From positions 29,316,714 to 29,380,713 of the forward strand of contig CM049320.1 in NCBI GenBank assembly GCA_026874595.1: a DNA stretch of 64,000 nucleotides. The letters run 5' to 3'. Source of the stretch: Sipunculus nudus (lineage: Eukaryota; Annelida; Sipuncula; Golfingiida; Sipunculidae). The translations under genes and the position numbers were made by a program. The notes under the pieces were generated by a model. That model had not been told where the DNA came from. It did no database searches and saw only the letters and a program-made list of their open reading frames with translations. Below, piece after piece: positions 1 through 12,446 of the stretch. How positions within the stretch are numbered: the stretch's first letter is position 1; every line of letters starts with the position of its first letter.

Positions 1-1985
1 ATTGAAAGACTCACATTTTTTAGAGCAAAACTTGCAAATGAACATACTGAACATTGCAAAGATTTTCCAAAGTTTCCAAATGCTTGTTTCATCCCAGATA
101 TTCTTCAAATTAATCATTTTAATTTAAAATAGGCCTATCACTCACTGTAACAGGGAACAATGTATACCAGCTTACAACACATCAGCCAACAATAAAACAT
201 CTATCTGGTGTGGAGAAAATATATATGTACAGTCCATATTAATTCTCAGTTACAGGAGCCTTACAAAATCTCTGTTTCATATGCAGAGTATGTGATACTA
301 GTAATTAACTGCTCTTCTGCTATGCGATACACCTCTATCCTGGGTCCTATATCCAGTTACTTGCCTGGTTTAACACAGCACTCAGTGGCGCATCAGGAAA
401 TTCGAGAACAAGGGGGCGGGGGGGGGATGGGCGCTAATACTGAATTGAAATATTGAAATAATAATAATAATAATAATAATAACATATATAATATAATTAT
501 TATTATTATTATTATTTCCTAATATATATTTACCTTGTGGAAAATATTAATAAAAAGGCACCTTTACCATAAGATTATGGAGATTCCTCCGTGTTATGAC
601 CTAGCACAACATGATAACTGAAAGACTCCTTCTCTTCTTGATAAAACGAGAGATTTTACAGCTCAAGCGGGGTGGGGGGGGGGGGGTGTCTCTGGATCCG
701 TCACTGGCACTTGCAACACAAGCACTGTAACGTTCCTTGGGCCCTGTTTCCTGTGTTATCTTATTAGGCCTATGGCATGAAACTCTTTGCAGATCCTGAT
801 GCACACAACAGCATTACCGTAGCCCCGGGGGGGGGGGGGGCCCCCCCCCCCCCCCGAGAACTGAGCGTTCTTAGGCAAAAACAATAGAGCTCATATTATT
901 GAAATTATACTGTGTAAATTATTATTATATTATTATAATTATTATAAAATTATTATTATAAAAATTAGTGCATATAGTATTAGAAAAAAAATACTCACAG
1001 AAATGCCAATTTATAGCATGTAAATTAAAAATTATCTATACTTTGGGAAGGGGCCCCCCCCCCCCCCAACATTTTTGGCAAAAATATGATATATTACATT
1101 CTTTGTTACTAATAGCCGTGTTGCATCTTTGAGTGCCAATAAATGCGCACTGTTATGTAAATAACCGACATATGATTACAATATAAAGCAGAGAGCTTTA
1201 CAATTAAACTTGTATCCTCGTCAATAGCAATTACTGACCTTTTACCAGAGATATTTCAAATATATTTGTGGTATCAGGAAATAGCATATGGTCGCATGCA
1301 CATAAATACTGTATGTCATCGCATGCACATGAACACATGCATGAATACTTTGACTGGGAGTGGGAAACGCTCTAATTGGACACGGCCAAGATTGATACAT
1401 TTTGTTTATACCCATCTTGTTATGGGTTCATAACTGAAATGAGTATGGAGCCCGGGTCACCTGGTGTGTAATTCTCAGTCTTGCACCAAGGCAAATACCC
1501 ATCAACATTGAAGAGTGACGCGCTGGTGTGCGGTAAATGTAACACTTTTTAGCACTGTTTACGGGCCAATGTTTACCAATATAGATGGAGAATAGGATCA
1601 TATAGGCTGCGTTTATTGACTTACTGAAAGTTTCACGTGTCAATATTGACTAAATATATGGAAATATATATATGGGGCCAAATCGGGCCTGCCTTGTCCC
1701 ATCCCCGCGTTCTCCTCGTCTTGTGATTTTATTACGAAGAGAAGTAAGAAAACAGATTCCTGTTACTTGGAATGATACCTGGAGTAACATTTCTAAAAAT
1801 TATAAACATATGCCTCGACCGTACTAAAAATAAAACATATTTATTATGAGAGGTCCATATCGAGCATATGGTTGAAAGTTAACACACGTGTCAAGAATGT
1901 CCGACCTGATGTCCGACCTCCACGTGTGTTTACATGGCCTTGTTTTCAGTCCGGCAATAACGTACGCTGATTAGCTAATAGAGCT
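1..1985. other. AT-rich intergenic DNA with microsatellites and G/C homopolymers
   Basis: No coding region is recognised. It holds an (AAT)n block facing an (ATT)n block at about 458-516, which can fold back, a G-rich run at about 667-682, the G14C15 palindrome at 827-855, and a C-run at about 1053-1068. A hairpin formed by AACACACGTG and CACGTGTGTT (about 1881-1931) has TGTCCGACCT duplicated in its loop. Confidence 0.6.
827..855. repeat. G14-C15 homopolymer palindrome
   Basis: Fourteen G are followed directly by fifteen C. This perfect self-complementary block could be a hairpin or G-quadruplex former, or a junction created by assembly or base-calling. Confidence 0.9.
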
Positions 1986-2039
1986 GTTGATCACGCACTC
2001 GCCGTCAGGTCATTTGTGCGTCTATTTCCACACATAAAA

Positions 2040-2886
2040 CCACATATCTCGGGAACCGTTTGACCGATCAGGCTAAAAGTTTTGCACAAATGAAGCCCTT
2101 TGATAGCTTTATAGCATACACTAAAATGGTGGCGCCACCTGCAACCATTTTTGCACAGCGTCAATCTGTTCATATGCCTTGAGATAATACCACTCATATC
2201 TTAGCAGTGGTTTGACTTTTCCACTGAAATTTTGCAGGTTAATACATCCTGGACAGCTTTCTCGATTTTATGACAGGTGGCGCCCCCTACATTCACATTC
2301 ACTCTGCAGACATCCAAGCTCATATCTCGGGAACCGTTTGACCGATTGGGCCAAAAGTTTGCTTGTGTGTAGATATCACATAGCTCTTCATCATAGGCAA
2401 ACTGGTGGTGCCACCTGCAACCATTTATGCACAGCGTCCATCTGTTCATTTGCCTTGGGATAAAATCACTCATTCTCAGCAGTGGTTTGACTTATCCACC
2501 TGAAATTTTGCAGGTTTATACATCCTGGACAATTCTCGCGATTTTATGACAGGTGGCACCACCTACATTCACGTTTAAGCTGCAGACATCCATGCTAATA
2601 TGCAATACACCTCACTCTATTCCCCTCGCCACTTAATCCATGCCTCACTTCACCCGTCTCACTGTGATTTCTGCGGAAACACATAGTCGCTTGTCGACTA
2701 CCCATATTCTGGTTTTAAAATGTCCTAGTCAGAAACTTGCAGGTCGGAAACGTCCATTTTGCTGAAATCAAAATGACTAAGGTAGATATGCTGGCCTTAA
2801 GAGGATCAATATTAATTTAAAAAATAAACCTCCATTCATACTCCTAAACTTTGCACAGGTTCGCATTAGGCCTGTAGGCCTTTTTT
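2040..2886 (+). mobile_element. Helentron-like non-autonomous element, AGGCCT-hairpin family (copy 1)
   Basis: The 3' end is TTGCACAGGTTCGCATTAGG then CCTGTAGGCCTTTTTT, with the hairpin AGGCCT-GT-AGGCCT at 2868-2881. The body has two head-to-tail modules of about 278 bp (ATCTCGGGAACCGTTTGACC at 2045 and 2323), each with a GGTGGYGCCACC palindrome and GCACAGCGTC. The 5' limit is not defined. The same 3' end recurs at 11262-11296 and 26090-26120. Confidence 0.6.
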
Positions 2887-3161
2887 GTGACAAGATAGAT
2901 ATAACAAACAACTATAAGGTCACGGTTTTTTTACGAAAATGTCAATTTTACGATTTTTGATTACGATTATAACACGACTTTAACAGCTAGCAACAAGTAT
3001 AAAACTACATAGTCTTAGCGGGGGCTCTCTATGGATGTGAGTAGTAGAAAATCTCATGGCAACAGATAAACTTGCTCTCGAGAGAATGCATCACTTTTGT
3101 GTTAAATTTAGTCAGTTTCTCAATTTAAAAGCCAGGACAGGTATTATATTATCATGCTTGG

Positions 3162-4757
3162 AATGCAGCCTATGATGTCCTTTATCGATAAAGCGAAACT
3201 GCTTTTCAAGGGAAAGGTATTCCGTATAAGAGAGGACAATGTAAGCAGGCTATTATTTGATAGTCCCATTTTAGGTGAATATTTGTATTAGAAAAGTAAA
3301 CCTGAATTATTTATGATATTTTATAGATTGTAGAACTATATGGATTGAAAGACATTGTTTTTAATTATTTAACACGTCGAATATTTCCAACTATGGCTGA
3401 GTGGAAATCGCTAGTGATGGAAAATATATGTATTTATGAGAAAAAAGAAACATGGACTCGGAAAAATACGGACACTTGTTTAACATTCTATAGAGATATT
3501 ATGGATAACCCTTTCGTACCTTCAATGTGTTTGTATGCTGGTCGATCGATACCAGGGTCTCATTTGCGCTCTTGGTCAAGATCTTGGCAAATTATAGTAA
3601 TTTTGATGGGCTTTATCTCTCCCATTTATGTTACACTGTTATTAACCCTGTGTTCTTCATAATATTAGAACGGTATACAGAACACAGGACAATCGTGTGG
3701 AACTTTGGGGCAAGAAAACTGGTGATTTCCCAGTTGAGTTTAGTCAATATAATGAAATACGTGCGAGGATTAATTGCCATATGTACCAACAATGGTTCAA
3801 ATCAAAGAATCGGAAAAGTTTGCTGTGATTGTTTATCAACAAATTAATAATCAATATAACTAAAATCAAGATCAAGCGAAATCTAGCATGTGGTCCAAGA
3901 AGCAGGATAAAGATGTATGGATGTTTATAAATTATATAATTACATGTAATTATATAATAATCGAAATTAAAACAATTCAACTTTATATATGTCAGTTATT
4001 CATTAAGTGATTTATAATAATCAGCACATTTTAGCGTAATTATTTATCTACACTTCTAATCAAGTAGAATCTGAAAACATTGAGTAATAAGATATTATAA
4101 ATCAGATTTTCTATTCACATATTTTATTTTCTTTCTGTTTTTACCCCAACGAAAGGGTAGCCATAAATAAGGCGTGGCTACACGCCACGCCCTTCACTTT
4201 TGGATTACAACAATATATCAATATAAATGAGAGCACCAATAATATATAAAAGGATTAAAAATCTTGGAAGCACTTGTGATAGATTGTTTTCGAATTTTTT
4301 ACTGTTCACTGCAGAATTGATAAGATTTTATGTACCTGATATCAAAATTATATTTTATAATTTTTCGTTAATGTTTTTTCCAATTAAATTGAAGATCCGT
4401 CAATAAATTGTATTTTGCTTTCAAAAGCATAATCTTCAAATGATTTAGACAATTGACTGCAGATGGTGTTTCGCTAAGGGCGTGTTGAATTGTGCCGCCA
4501 TCTATAGGCAGAGTTAGTAATTAGAATGAAGGTCCCCATGCACAATTCGACATCAGTCACAATTCACTTCTTTCCACGCACCTGTTGCGCTTCCTTATCA
4601 AAACCTAATTAATTCTTACAGTTAATCCCTCCATCTATCTTACACCTTCATCTTTGCTTAGTTTCTCTTCTCCATGTTCTATCTTTTTATGTCTTATTTA
4701 CTACAACTACCCTGTATGGTATAAATTTCAGTTTAACTCATTTCTTCTCTGGGTTTA

Positions 4758-4818
<61 letters not shown>
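3162..4818 (+). mobile_element. Decayed LINE 3' portion (reverse-transcriptase C terminus, 3' UTR, (TA)n tail)
   Basis: Broken reading frames give MLGMQPMMSFIDKAKLLFKG near 3155-3215, then a segment containing NYLTRRIFPTMAEWKSLVME at about 3345-3660, and another near 3660-3850. Their order and style match the C-terminal part of non-LTR retrotransposon ORF2 proteins (judged by eye). From about 3785 the sequence is homologous to 6865-7992 and both stop in a (TA)n tract. I infer a LINE ending in (TA)n. Stops and frameshifts make it a pseudogene. Confidence 0.5.
4762..4818. repeat. (TA)n microsatellite
   Basis: An uninterrupted TA tract of about 57 bases at the end of the LINE-like copy. Confidence 0.97.
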
Positions 4819-4821
<3 letters not shown>

Positions 4822-6639
4822 AGTAGCGGGTCCAAGATGTTGCAATAGAAGAGGGCACAACCACTATTGGGGTGTGATATATTTACGCATTTTGCTAATA
4901 CATGTTGTGACCTTAAAAAGTGCCATTTGAGAAAAAAAATCTGCGATAAATGGGTATTTTAATCGTAAATTGATTTAAAAGTGATAATTAGAGAATCCAG
5001 AATAAATTCACTTTATCTCACTCAACAGTCTACTGATTTGGCATAAAATGATTTTGATATCCTACAAAAAGAAATGCTTTTACAATAGCCCAGCATTCCA
5101 TCCATAAATATTTACCGGAAATGGCAACATCAACTACTTAATTGAAAGAATTCTTTCACATGTTAGCACTTTGTTTACACGAGGTCCCTCCTATCTCATA
5201 ATAATCTGACGACTCTGTTTAAGAAATATGAACATCAAACACAATTTAAATCACAATTACTAAATCTAAATACTACCATCAGATACCACTTAAACATTCA
5301 AACACTGCTATATTCTTAATTGAAGCAAAACGGCACTTATAGTGTAGGAGAGGTTGTCTATTAAGAGTACAATGTATATGGAACATCCTACGCTATAAAA
5401 ACAGGGAGATTGGACAACAGAAAGACTCAACACTGATATGAAAGTGAAGCATTTGTTTAAAAAAAAACATTTCCTTAATTGTCACACATATAAAATATTT
5501 TCCTTGTTAGGTTTCACCCCACTCCCTCAAATCCATCCTTATTTTATCCTCCCTATTTTGAAATCGCGGGTGACCACTTTTCCACCACATTCGAACCTCT
5601 ATATTTTATACAGTCTTTATACAAATATATCATTCCTTACACGCAATAGTTGTCAGCAGTATCATGAGGGGTGGAGCATTTCCACCGGAAAGCTGTGTAT
5701 GTATACCATGAAATTCCATCTATATATGTATTTATTACTGCAGCTGAAATATAAATAAATATAGTTTACGTGTTAAGACACGGAGGAAAACTACCTCAAT
5801 TTTTACCTTTCAGCCATGCATTAGCTGGCACTCCAGCTGAATAATACATATCTCCCAGTCAACTTCGCTATTTCGAGTCAAGATCACTATTGCTTCATTC
5901 GTATATATATAGAGTGACTTCTGACGAGACTGCATGCATAATTGGAAGATTTTAATACGTGGGGTAAGTTTAATTTGATAACTCTCTGAGACTGCATACC
6001 TCCACCAACATTATGGGTCACCAGATTAGGAATATTACCAGGACCCTGAACGAACTCAGATGTGTTTATAACTTGCTAAATATCATCATATCTGGGCATA
6101 ATAATGGTTAAAATGTACAAATCGTTTGGCAAACTATTTACCGGCTTCAGTGGTATAGTCAGTTCGAGAATTTTGTCACGGTCGACCCCAACCCAAGATA
6201 CTTAAAACCTATTTTAACTTTACTTTGGACCTACACATTAGCTGAAATCCTTCATAGTTTAATTCCAGATAATTTATATATATGTTTAAACGATTTTTTT
6301 ACTTTTTATCTCTACAACTGTTCTTAATTGGAAGTTGTATTATTCACTCTTGTCTTGTCAATCACTTTTTTAATCTCTTAATATTTGTGTTGTTTAATCA
6401 GTTTATACTGCACAAGGTTTAGTAATTATATAATTGTATTTTGAGAGTCGGCTATATATGTTTCATTATTATCATTATATATAGAAATGTACAATGTACA
6501 GCACTTTTGACAACTCTTTGGATGAAAAGAGTGCTATATTAATATGGTATAATAATAATTACAAATAATTAAAGTTCCACTTTCCATCATTTACCAACCA
6601 ATATGCAAATCTGATATATACAAACATGTATATATATAT
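4819..6639. other. Non-coding AT-rich DNA, nothing recognised
   Basis: Only short chance reading frames occur. I see no domain, no clear repeat copy elsewhere in the window and no RNA gene. Confidence 0.5.
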
Positions 6640-6835
6640 AGTAACGGGGTGAAATAAAAGCGGACCGAACTGTCTCGCTAGGGAAGCTGGCTTTCCTAGC
6701 GAAGCGGTTGGTACGCCGGACTTGTGCGCCAACAACATGGGTTCGAATCCGGGATCGGCCCACTGTTTTCCCCCCCGAACAATTTGTCTTCGTAACAAAA
6801 TGGGGGCTCGTCCAACCGTCAACACCGTAACGTCT
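6640..6835 (+). repeat. tRNA-like retroelement fragment (Pol III A/B boxes, primer-site-like motif)
   Basis: TAGCGAAGCGGTTGG fits an A box, and GGTTCGAATCC about 45 bases later is a canonical B box. TGGGGGCTCGTCC at 6801-6813 is complementary to the 3' end of tRNA-Pro, as in retroelement primer sites, and follows GTAACA by three bases. No proper tRNA cloverleaf closes. It could be a SINE or a very short LTR end. Confidence 0.45.
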
Positions 6836-6864
6836 GTTTGTTAGGACAACTTTTTATATTTTAC

Positions 6865-7927
6865 AAACAATGATTCAAATCAAAGAACCGGAAATGTTTA
6901 TTGTAAATATATATCAACAAATTTAAAATTAAGCAATGTCACTAAAAATCAATATCAAACGAAAAAAAAATAAAAATTAATCACACTGCCATGCACAGTA
7001 TTTGGTCCAAAATGGAATAGATAAGTTTGAATATTTAAAAATCAAGACGATTAAATATACCGAGATCGAAAATATTACAATTCAACCTAAGAGATAGAAA
7101 TGTAATTGAGGGAATCGGTAATTTTTTGTTGTTGCTAGGTATACCTACCTACAACTCATTAAGTCATATTGCACCTAGCATTTGTGACTTAACAAGATTG
7201 AACACAATATGTAAAATATTGACCATGATTACAATATGTCAAAACGTATACGTTGTTATTGTTACCCTGTAGAAAGGCTAGCTAAAAATTTCAATTTTAA
7301 TACGCTTAACCGTAATAAAAGCACATAGAAATATGTGTAAGGGATTAAAAAAACTTGGCAAAACTTTTGCAAAATGTTTATTCAATTTTTTCCTTTTTAC
7401 TAAGTTAACATGATTATTTAGTAAGATTTGTCATAAACAAAAATATTGTGTGATTTTTTGTGAAGGCCTAACCGTTTTTTTCAACTGAGATGAAAATTAA
7501 TCAATGAATTGAGTCTTCTTTTGCAAAGCAATATCTCAATATGATTCGGATAATCGACTGTAGAGGGCATATTGCAAACAGCGTTGTGAATATTGCCGCC
7601 ATCTTTAGACAGAGATAGTAATGACAATGAAGTCGCCCATGCATGATTCGATATCAGTCACAATTAATTCACTTCTTTCCACGCAACTTTTACGCTTCTG
7701 AACAAAAGCTCGATTAGTTCTTACTGTTTGGTTCTCTATCCATAGCTCTATGGTAATCGTCCCCATTTTTATTGGCTTTCACTTCGCCCTGTTCTGACTT
7801 CTATATATATTATTTAGTCTGTGATTAAAGCCTTAAATTATTATAACTATATGGGTATAAATTTCAGGTAAACCTATTTCCTTGTTCTGGATTCATTCGT
7901 TATAACTATTACTTATATGACATTGTC

Positions 7928-7992
<65 letters not shown>
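6865..7992 (+). mobile_element. Second copy of the (TA)n-tailed LINE-like element
   Basis: It aligns by eye to 3785-4818. Shared segments include TTCAAATCAAAGAA, GCCGCCATCT, ATATCAGTCACAATTAATTC (CATCAGTCACAATTCACTTC in copy 1), CTTCTTTCCACGCA and GGTATAAATTTCAG. Both copies end in (TA)n. This one lacks the coding part and looks 5'-truncated, as LINE copies usually are. Confidence 0.6.
7929..7992. repeat. (TA)n microsatellite
   Basis: A TA tract of about 64 bases at the end of the second LINE-like copy. Confidence 0.97.
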
Positions 7993-7994
<2 letters not shown>

Positions 7995-8022
7995 GAATGG
8001 TTGTACATGTATAATGTAGTGC

Positions 8023-8126
8023 TAGTCCATCTCTGGACCCTTTGTGTCCTATGTCAGACCTGATGGACGGACACGTGTCCGTCCATCAGGTCTAACATAG
8101 GATACAAAGGGTCCAGAGATGGACTA
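8023..8126. repeat. 104-bp near-perfect palindrome
   Basis: Two 52-base arms with no spacer begin TAGTCCATCTCTGGACCC and end GGGTCCAGAGATGGACTA. They differ at only two pairs. The centre is GGACACGTGTCC. It lies 30 bp after a (TA)n tract. A transcript of either strand would form a long hairpin. Confidence 0.97.
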
Positions 8127-8199
8127 AATATAGTGCATGGATGTATATATTTTTTGTCTTAATAAAAAAAATCCAGTTGCCTTATATTGCTGCCTTTCC

Positions 8200-8830
8200 T
8201 TTAACCGTTGATAAATTGTACTGCTGGAGTCGGTTAGACGAATCGAGGCCTGCGGCCACTGCTGGGATCGGTGAAGGGAATGTAGGTTGGTTCGGGCTTT
8301 GTGGCTGTGGATGCTGTAGCTTTCCAAAAGGACAACGGCTCGGGATGAACAAGTGGCGCCCTCTACGGCTGATAATACTCCCTGCTTGGCTTGGAGTGGC
8401 ACTGCGACTGTTGGCTCAGAGAACATGCTTAAGGAGCGCACAGAGCTGAGGTCTTGCCCGCAGCAACCTGTAGCTGCTCGATGAGCGTATAACTATTTTG
8501 GCTTGGCTTGGCCACGGTAGCCGATAATGTGGCTCGGTAGAATTGCCGTGTTACAAAAAAACGTATTTGTCCGCACCCAGTGAATCTTATATCTGAGCAT
8601 TGATTGGCAGAATAATAATTTCTGAATATTCATTAACCAGGAAGTCCCCTATCTGGATTGAGTTTAGACTTTAGTAGCTTGTCATGTGAAAGCGAGTACA
8701 AAAACAGCTGTTGAGCTGACAGTCAGCGGAAATCATGTAAACAGACTGATTCTTAGCAAGTTTTTTCTTAGATTAAGCGTTCCACGTCTCAAACCAAGTA
8801 AGTCGTCACGTGACTTTTCATGTGATGTAA
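8200..8830 (+). promoter_or_regulatory. Candidate TMCO4 promoter and non-coding first exon region
   Basis: The start exon begins at an acceptor, so a first exon lies upstream. This stretch is richer in G and C than its surroundings and not obviously repetitive. It has an ETS-like CAGGAAGT at 8637-8644, a donor-like CAA/GTAAGT at 8798, and a palindromic E-box TCACGTGAC at 8806-8814. Nothing here fixes a transcription start. Open frames on both strands (8124-8449) match no family I know. Confidence 0.25.
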
Positions 8831-10080
8831 TCTAATCTATGTATCTCATCTTCATGTATACAGTGTGCACGTGTCACTCTCACTCTCAGACTTCATGTAT
8901 TTGGTGTATGCTGCACTGCAGTGCTGTTTCAGTGATAAGAACAAGTGAGACAGGGGCACGATTTCAGGCCTTCACAAGCGGACGTGGCTACAGAATAGAG
9001 TGCATAAACCCGATTAATTAGAAAGCTGACGCCTGTCCGACTGCCTCTGTTCCAATACCTGTGTTTAGTGTTGTTAACTTAATATTACATGTTTAAATTC
9101 ACAGCACATAAACATACTGCCTGGCCAGGCATCCCACAGGTAAATTTACAATTTAAACTGCATGTGTAGATACAGATGTGTTATGTGGACTCTGCAAAAA
9201 TCGAGACAAAGAAATAAGAAAGACTGTCAAATTAAGTTGTGTCACTGTGACTTGTGAAATGTGACTGGGGATATGTTTTAGCCAACTGGACCATGTAGCC
9301 CGGGTAAGGAAAAGCATGCAAAAATGTGCCTGTGATTTTGAAGAGGTTAAAGACCTAAAACCACACTGACAAACGTATACAAAACACACAAAATGTATCC
9401 TCATACAAATCAATGGTTTCCCTTATTTCATACATAATTCATGTTAGGATACGCAAGTGAGGTTTTGCAATCATATTTACAGTATAATTTAGGCTGTTGC
9501 TCTCAGGAGTAAATGTAAGAGTAAAGTAAATTTAAACCCAGTGAGTAATTAAGCCAATGGCAAGTAACTTCTAAAGGCCCCACTCGTAAAATAGAAACCA
9601 GTTTCGGACCATTCGGTTACACTATTAAATGTGGCTGGAAAACTTATATTGTAATTATGATGAAAACTGACTGTTTTGTGTCCTGTAACATATCCATGTG
9701 CCAAATGACATGAACACACAGGATACATGCCTCTCTAATCTTAGCTAAACTGGGCTAAAGCAAGGAATATTGAATTCAAAACACTTCTGAAAGACTGTTT
9801 ATACCTCAATCTTATTTTATTTAACTGGAACAGGCATAAACAGTATCAGTTAATAAAATCATAAACAAAATTGCACAACTTTGGCACAATGGCCCCATCA
9901 TTCCAGTTTGATTGTTTGGCAAAATCAACATATAATAAAGTGAAAGTTTCCCCGAACCAAAATCAGTTTAGAATTTTCTAGTAGCCTGACAACCACTTAT
10001 GGAAATTCCTAATTGATTATTCACATTTAATGTCCACAGCTAAAACTTCCTTGACACCATTGAGTACATTTGTCACATCT
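8831..10080. other. Non-coding, nothing recognised
   Basis: There are short chance frames only and no identifiable repeat family or exon. It lies in the probable 5' intron or upstream DNA of TMCO4. Confidence 0.45.
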
Positions 10081-10084
10081 TTGC

Positions 10085-10595
10085 GTCTCTCCCCCCCCCC
10101 CCCCCCCCTTTAGGGGAGACATGATGTTTTCAGTGCCATTGTAAGTGGTCTTTGTCTTTCATCACTGTCTGTAGGATACCTTGTGAACGCATTAACTTTT
10201 GAAGTGCTGCATATTTTCCTCCAAAATTTTAAACACTGATTACTCCTTCCAAAATCTAGGAAGAGTTCGAAACCGGGTCACCTTGACCTTCATTTTCAAG
10301 GTCAATTCGGCTGAAATGCAAAATTTTTGTGAACCCCATAACTTTTGAAGTTTTTCACATATTGTCCTCAAATATGGTACACCAGTTCTTTCTGCCAAAA
10401 TCTCATCAGAATTTTGAAAAATGTAGACCCTGACCTTAAACTAAGTTGAAGGTAAAATCTGCCTAAATCAGAATCATTGTTTTGAGACAGTGCATTTTAC
10501 CCTAGTGTTTTGGGATGGCCCATAGGGGGGGAGACATTTATCTGTGTTTTGCAGTGCAAAAACAAAGCCATTCTTGTTTAATTTGAATAGGGATT
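10085..10595 (+). mobile_element. Helentron-like element, GGGGAGACAT family
   Basis: After an 18-base C-run, GGGGAGACAT...TTTTCAGTGC at 10115-10137 recurs near the 3' end as GGGGAGACAT...GTTTTGCAGTGC (about 10527-10558), followed by AAGCCATTCTTGTT. The body repeats an AACTTTTGAAGT...CACATATT...CCTCAAA module with TGACCTT runs. The CTTGTT end matches the other element families in the window. Confidence 0.45.
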
Positions 10596-11261
10596 CCAGT
10601 ATGAATATTGAAGCCACAAAGCCCTGTGACCTCATTGACATGGTTATGTTGAAAAGTGCCAGCAGTCTTGACATCCTACATTTAAACCCCAAATCTAATA
10701 AAAAATAATAATTTTGGGATTTTTGGCATTTCTGATGCCAGAAATTCGAGGGCTGTCTTATCAGAAGACATTACATACCACTCTTTATCCATTTTGATTT
10801 GGCAGATACACATGTATATTAACTGTGACTGCCCATATTTTAGTTTTAAACCAGTCACAGCAAAACTGTCAAATGTAAAGTGTGGGCTCATCATTAGAAA
10901 TAATTAAAGTCTGTGGAATTTATGGAATTTCATGAACAAAGACGTTAGATTTCTCTGAACCAGTTTGCAAACAATATGGTGGTGTATCTGCTCATTGCAC
11001 TTGTTGAACCAAATGTGGCAGCACCTCTTTGTATATTGAGAAGAGATGTGAGTCTCTCAGTTTAAATGAGAATAATTTAATTGTTTTATAACCCTACAAA
11101 TATAATAGACTTGGTCAAGTTCTTGTTTGTGTACTTGATAATTGTAAACAGGAACACATTTGTCATTAATTGCTATGTTCATGCACTAGGAAATAATCAG
11201 TAACTTTTTGAAGTAATGGTCAAGTGTATTATCAGGGAGGCAGTGTACCTGATGTATATTC

Positions 11262-11300
11262 CATTGCACAGGTTCCCATTAGGCATGTAGGCCTTAAGCT
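11262..11300 (+). mobile_element. 3' end of an AGGCCT-hairpin family element (copy 2)
   Basis: CATTGCACAGGTTCCCATTA followed by GGCATGTAGGCCTT matches the 3' ends at 2850 and 26090. The rest of the element is not delimited. Confidence 0.55.
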
Positions 11301-11819
11301 TGTTATATTCATGAACTGAAAAATGTGTTTTACATCCAGATAAAAGGCTGAAAGCTCAATCTGTCCTTAAACTGTCAAGAATGATGTGTCTACGGCAGCA
11401 TCGTTATGTCTTCATCATTCTTGCATTCTTACATGCATAAGAATGTGCAAATGACAATACTTAATTTCTCAGCAAAATACTGGTTTTCAGCCACCTGAAT
11501 ACTGAAATGCCCTGATAAAAATTTGCAAATCTGTTTACATTTATATGTTTTTAGATTTATCCCTATTCCTTCGAGACTGACAAAATCCTGCAATCATACA
11601 ATTTTTTTTTTTAATTTCTGTGAACCTTTAATGTGCCACAAGGCACAAATCAGTTTTGTTGGACTAAGAAACTTCTAACTTAACTTGGGTCCTGGAAAAA
11701 TCTCTTTAGCAACTTTAAATAAGGTGATGACAACATATATCTTTCAAGCTATGTTCCTAAAACATTGTTTCACCATTAAAACCAGCAGTAAATCTGGTAT
11801 CATAGAAACAGCCACCAGG

Positions 11820-11865
11820 TCAATCAACTGAGCGTCATGACCCATAGGTCATTTGTGTTTCATGT
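11820..11865 (+). mobile_element. Solitary 3' end of the AGCTCAG-hairpin family
   Basis: CAACTGAGCGTCATGACCCA then TAGGTCATTTGTG matches the 3' end of the elements at 17021 and 35363, with changes. No 5' hairpin partner is seen nearby, so it is probably an old remnant. Confidence 0.5.
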
Positions 11866-12403
11866 ATATACCATCTCATCAACAACAAGTCATTGAGTGT
11901 TAGTTTGTACTTGTATCCAGTTGAGTCAGAGGGTCTTATCTGTCTGTTCTATATATTATTATCTGATATCACTGGTATGCTGACCACTCATATATATATA
12001 TACTGAGTCCGACACACATATAAGTGTATGGTCATTGGATAATTTAGGTCCACATATTGATCATAACTGGCACCCTCTGATAACAGGTTAACGTATTATG
12101 GTCACTTACAATCACAACTTGACCTTATTTTCTTCTGCTCAAGCAATGATGCACATTCATTTGACCATTCACATTAATTAGTTTATCGGTACGGAGTACA
12201 TGGTGTTTTTTTACAATGCTGCAAGGGGCCTGATAGAAAATATTTTCATTGGTAAGTGGTAAAAGAATCACTTATAGAGAGATTTCATCTGTTATGGCAT
12301 GTCACTCTCTATTGTCCAGGGGTGTCGCAACATTGAAATTTTAATTTAATTTGGGCGGGGGGAGGGGGGGTCTATAAGCAGATGCATGAAAGGTAATGTA
12401 TCA

Positions 12404-12405
12404 AT

Positions 12406-12446
<41 letters not shown>

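Noticed and set aside
8124-8449. Overlapping frames of about 100 residues on both strands
   Set aside because: Two opposite frames of equal length in a GC-richer stretch are expected by chance. No motif is recognised.
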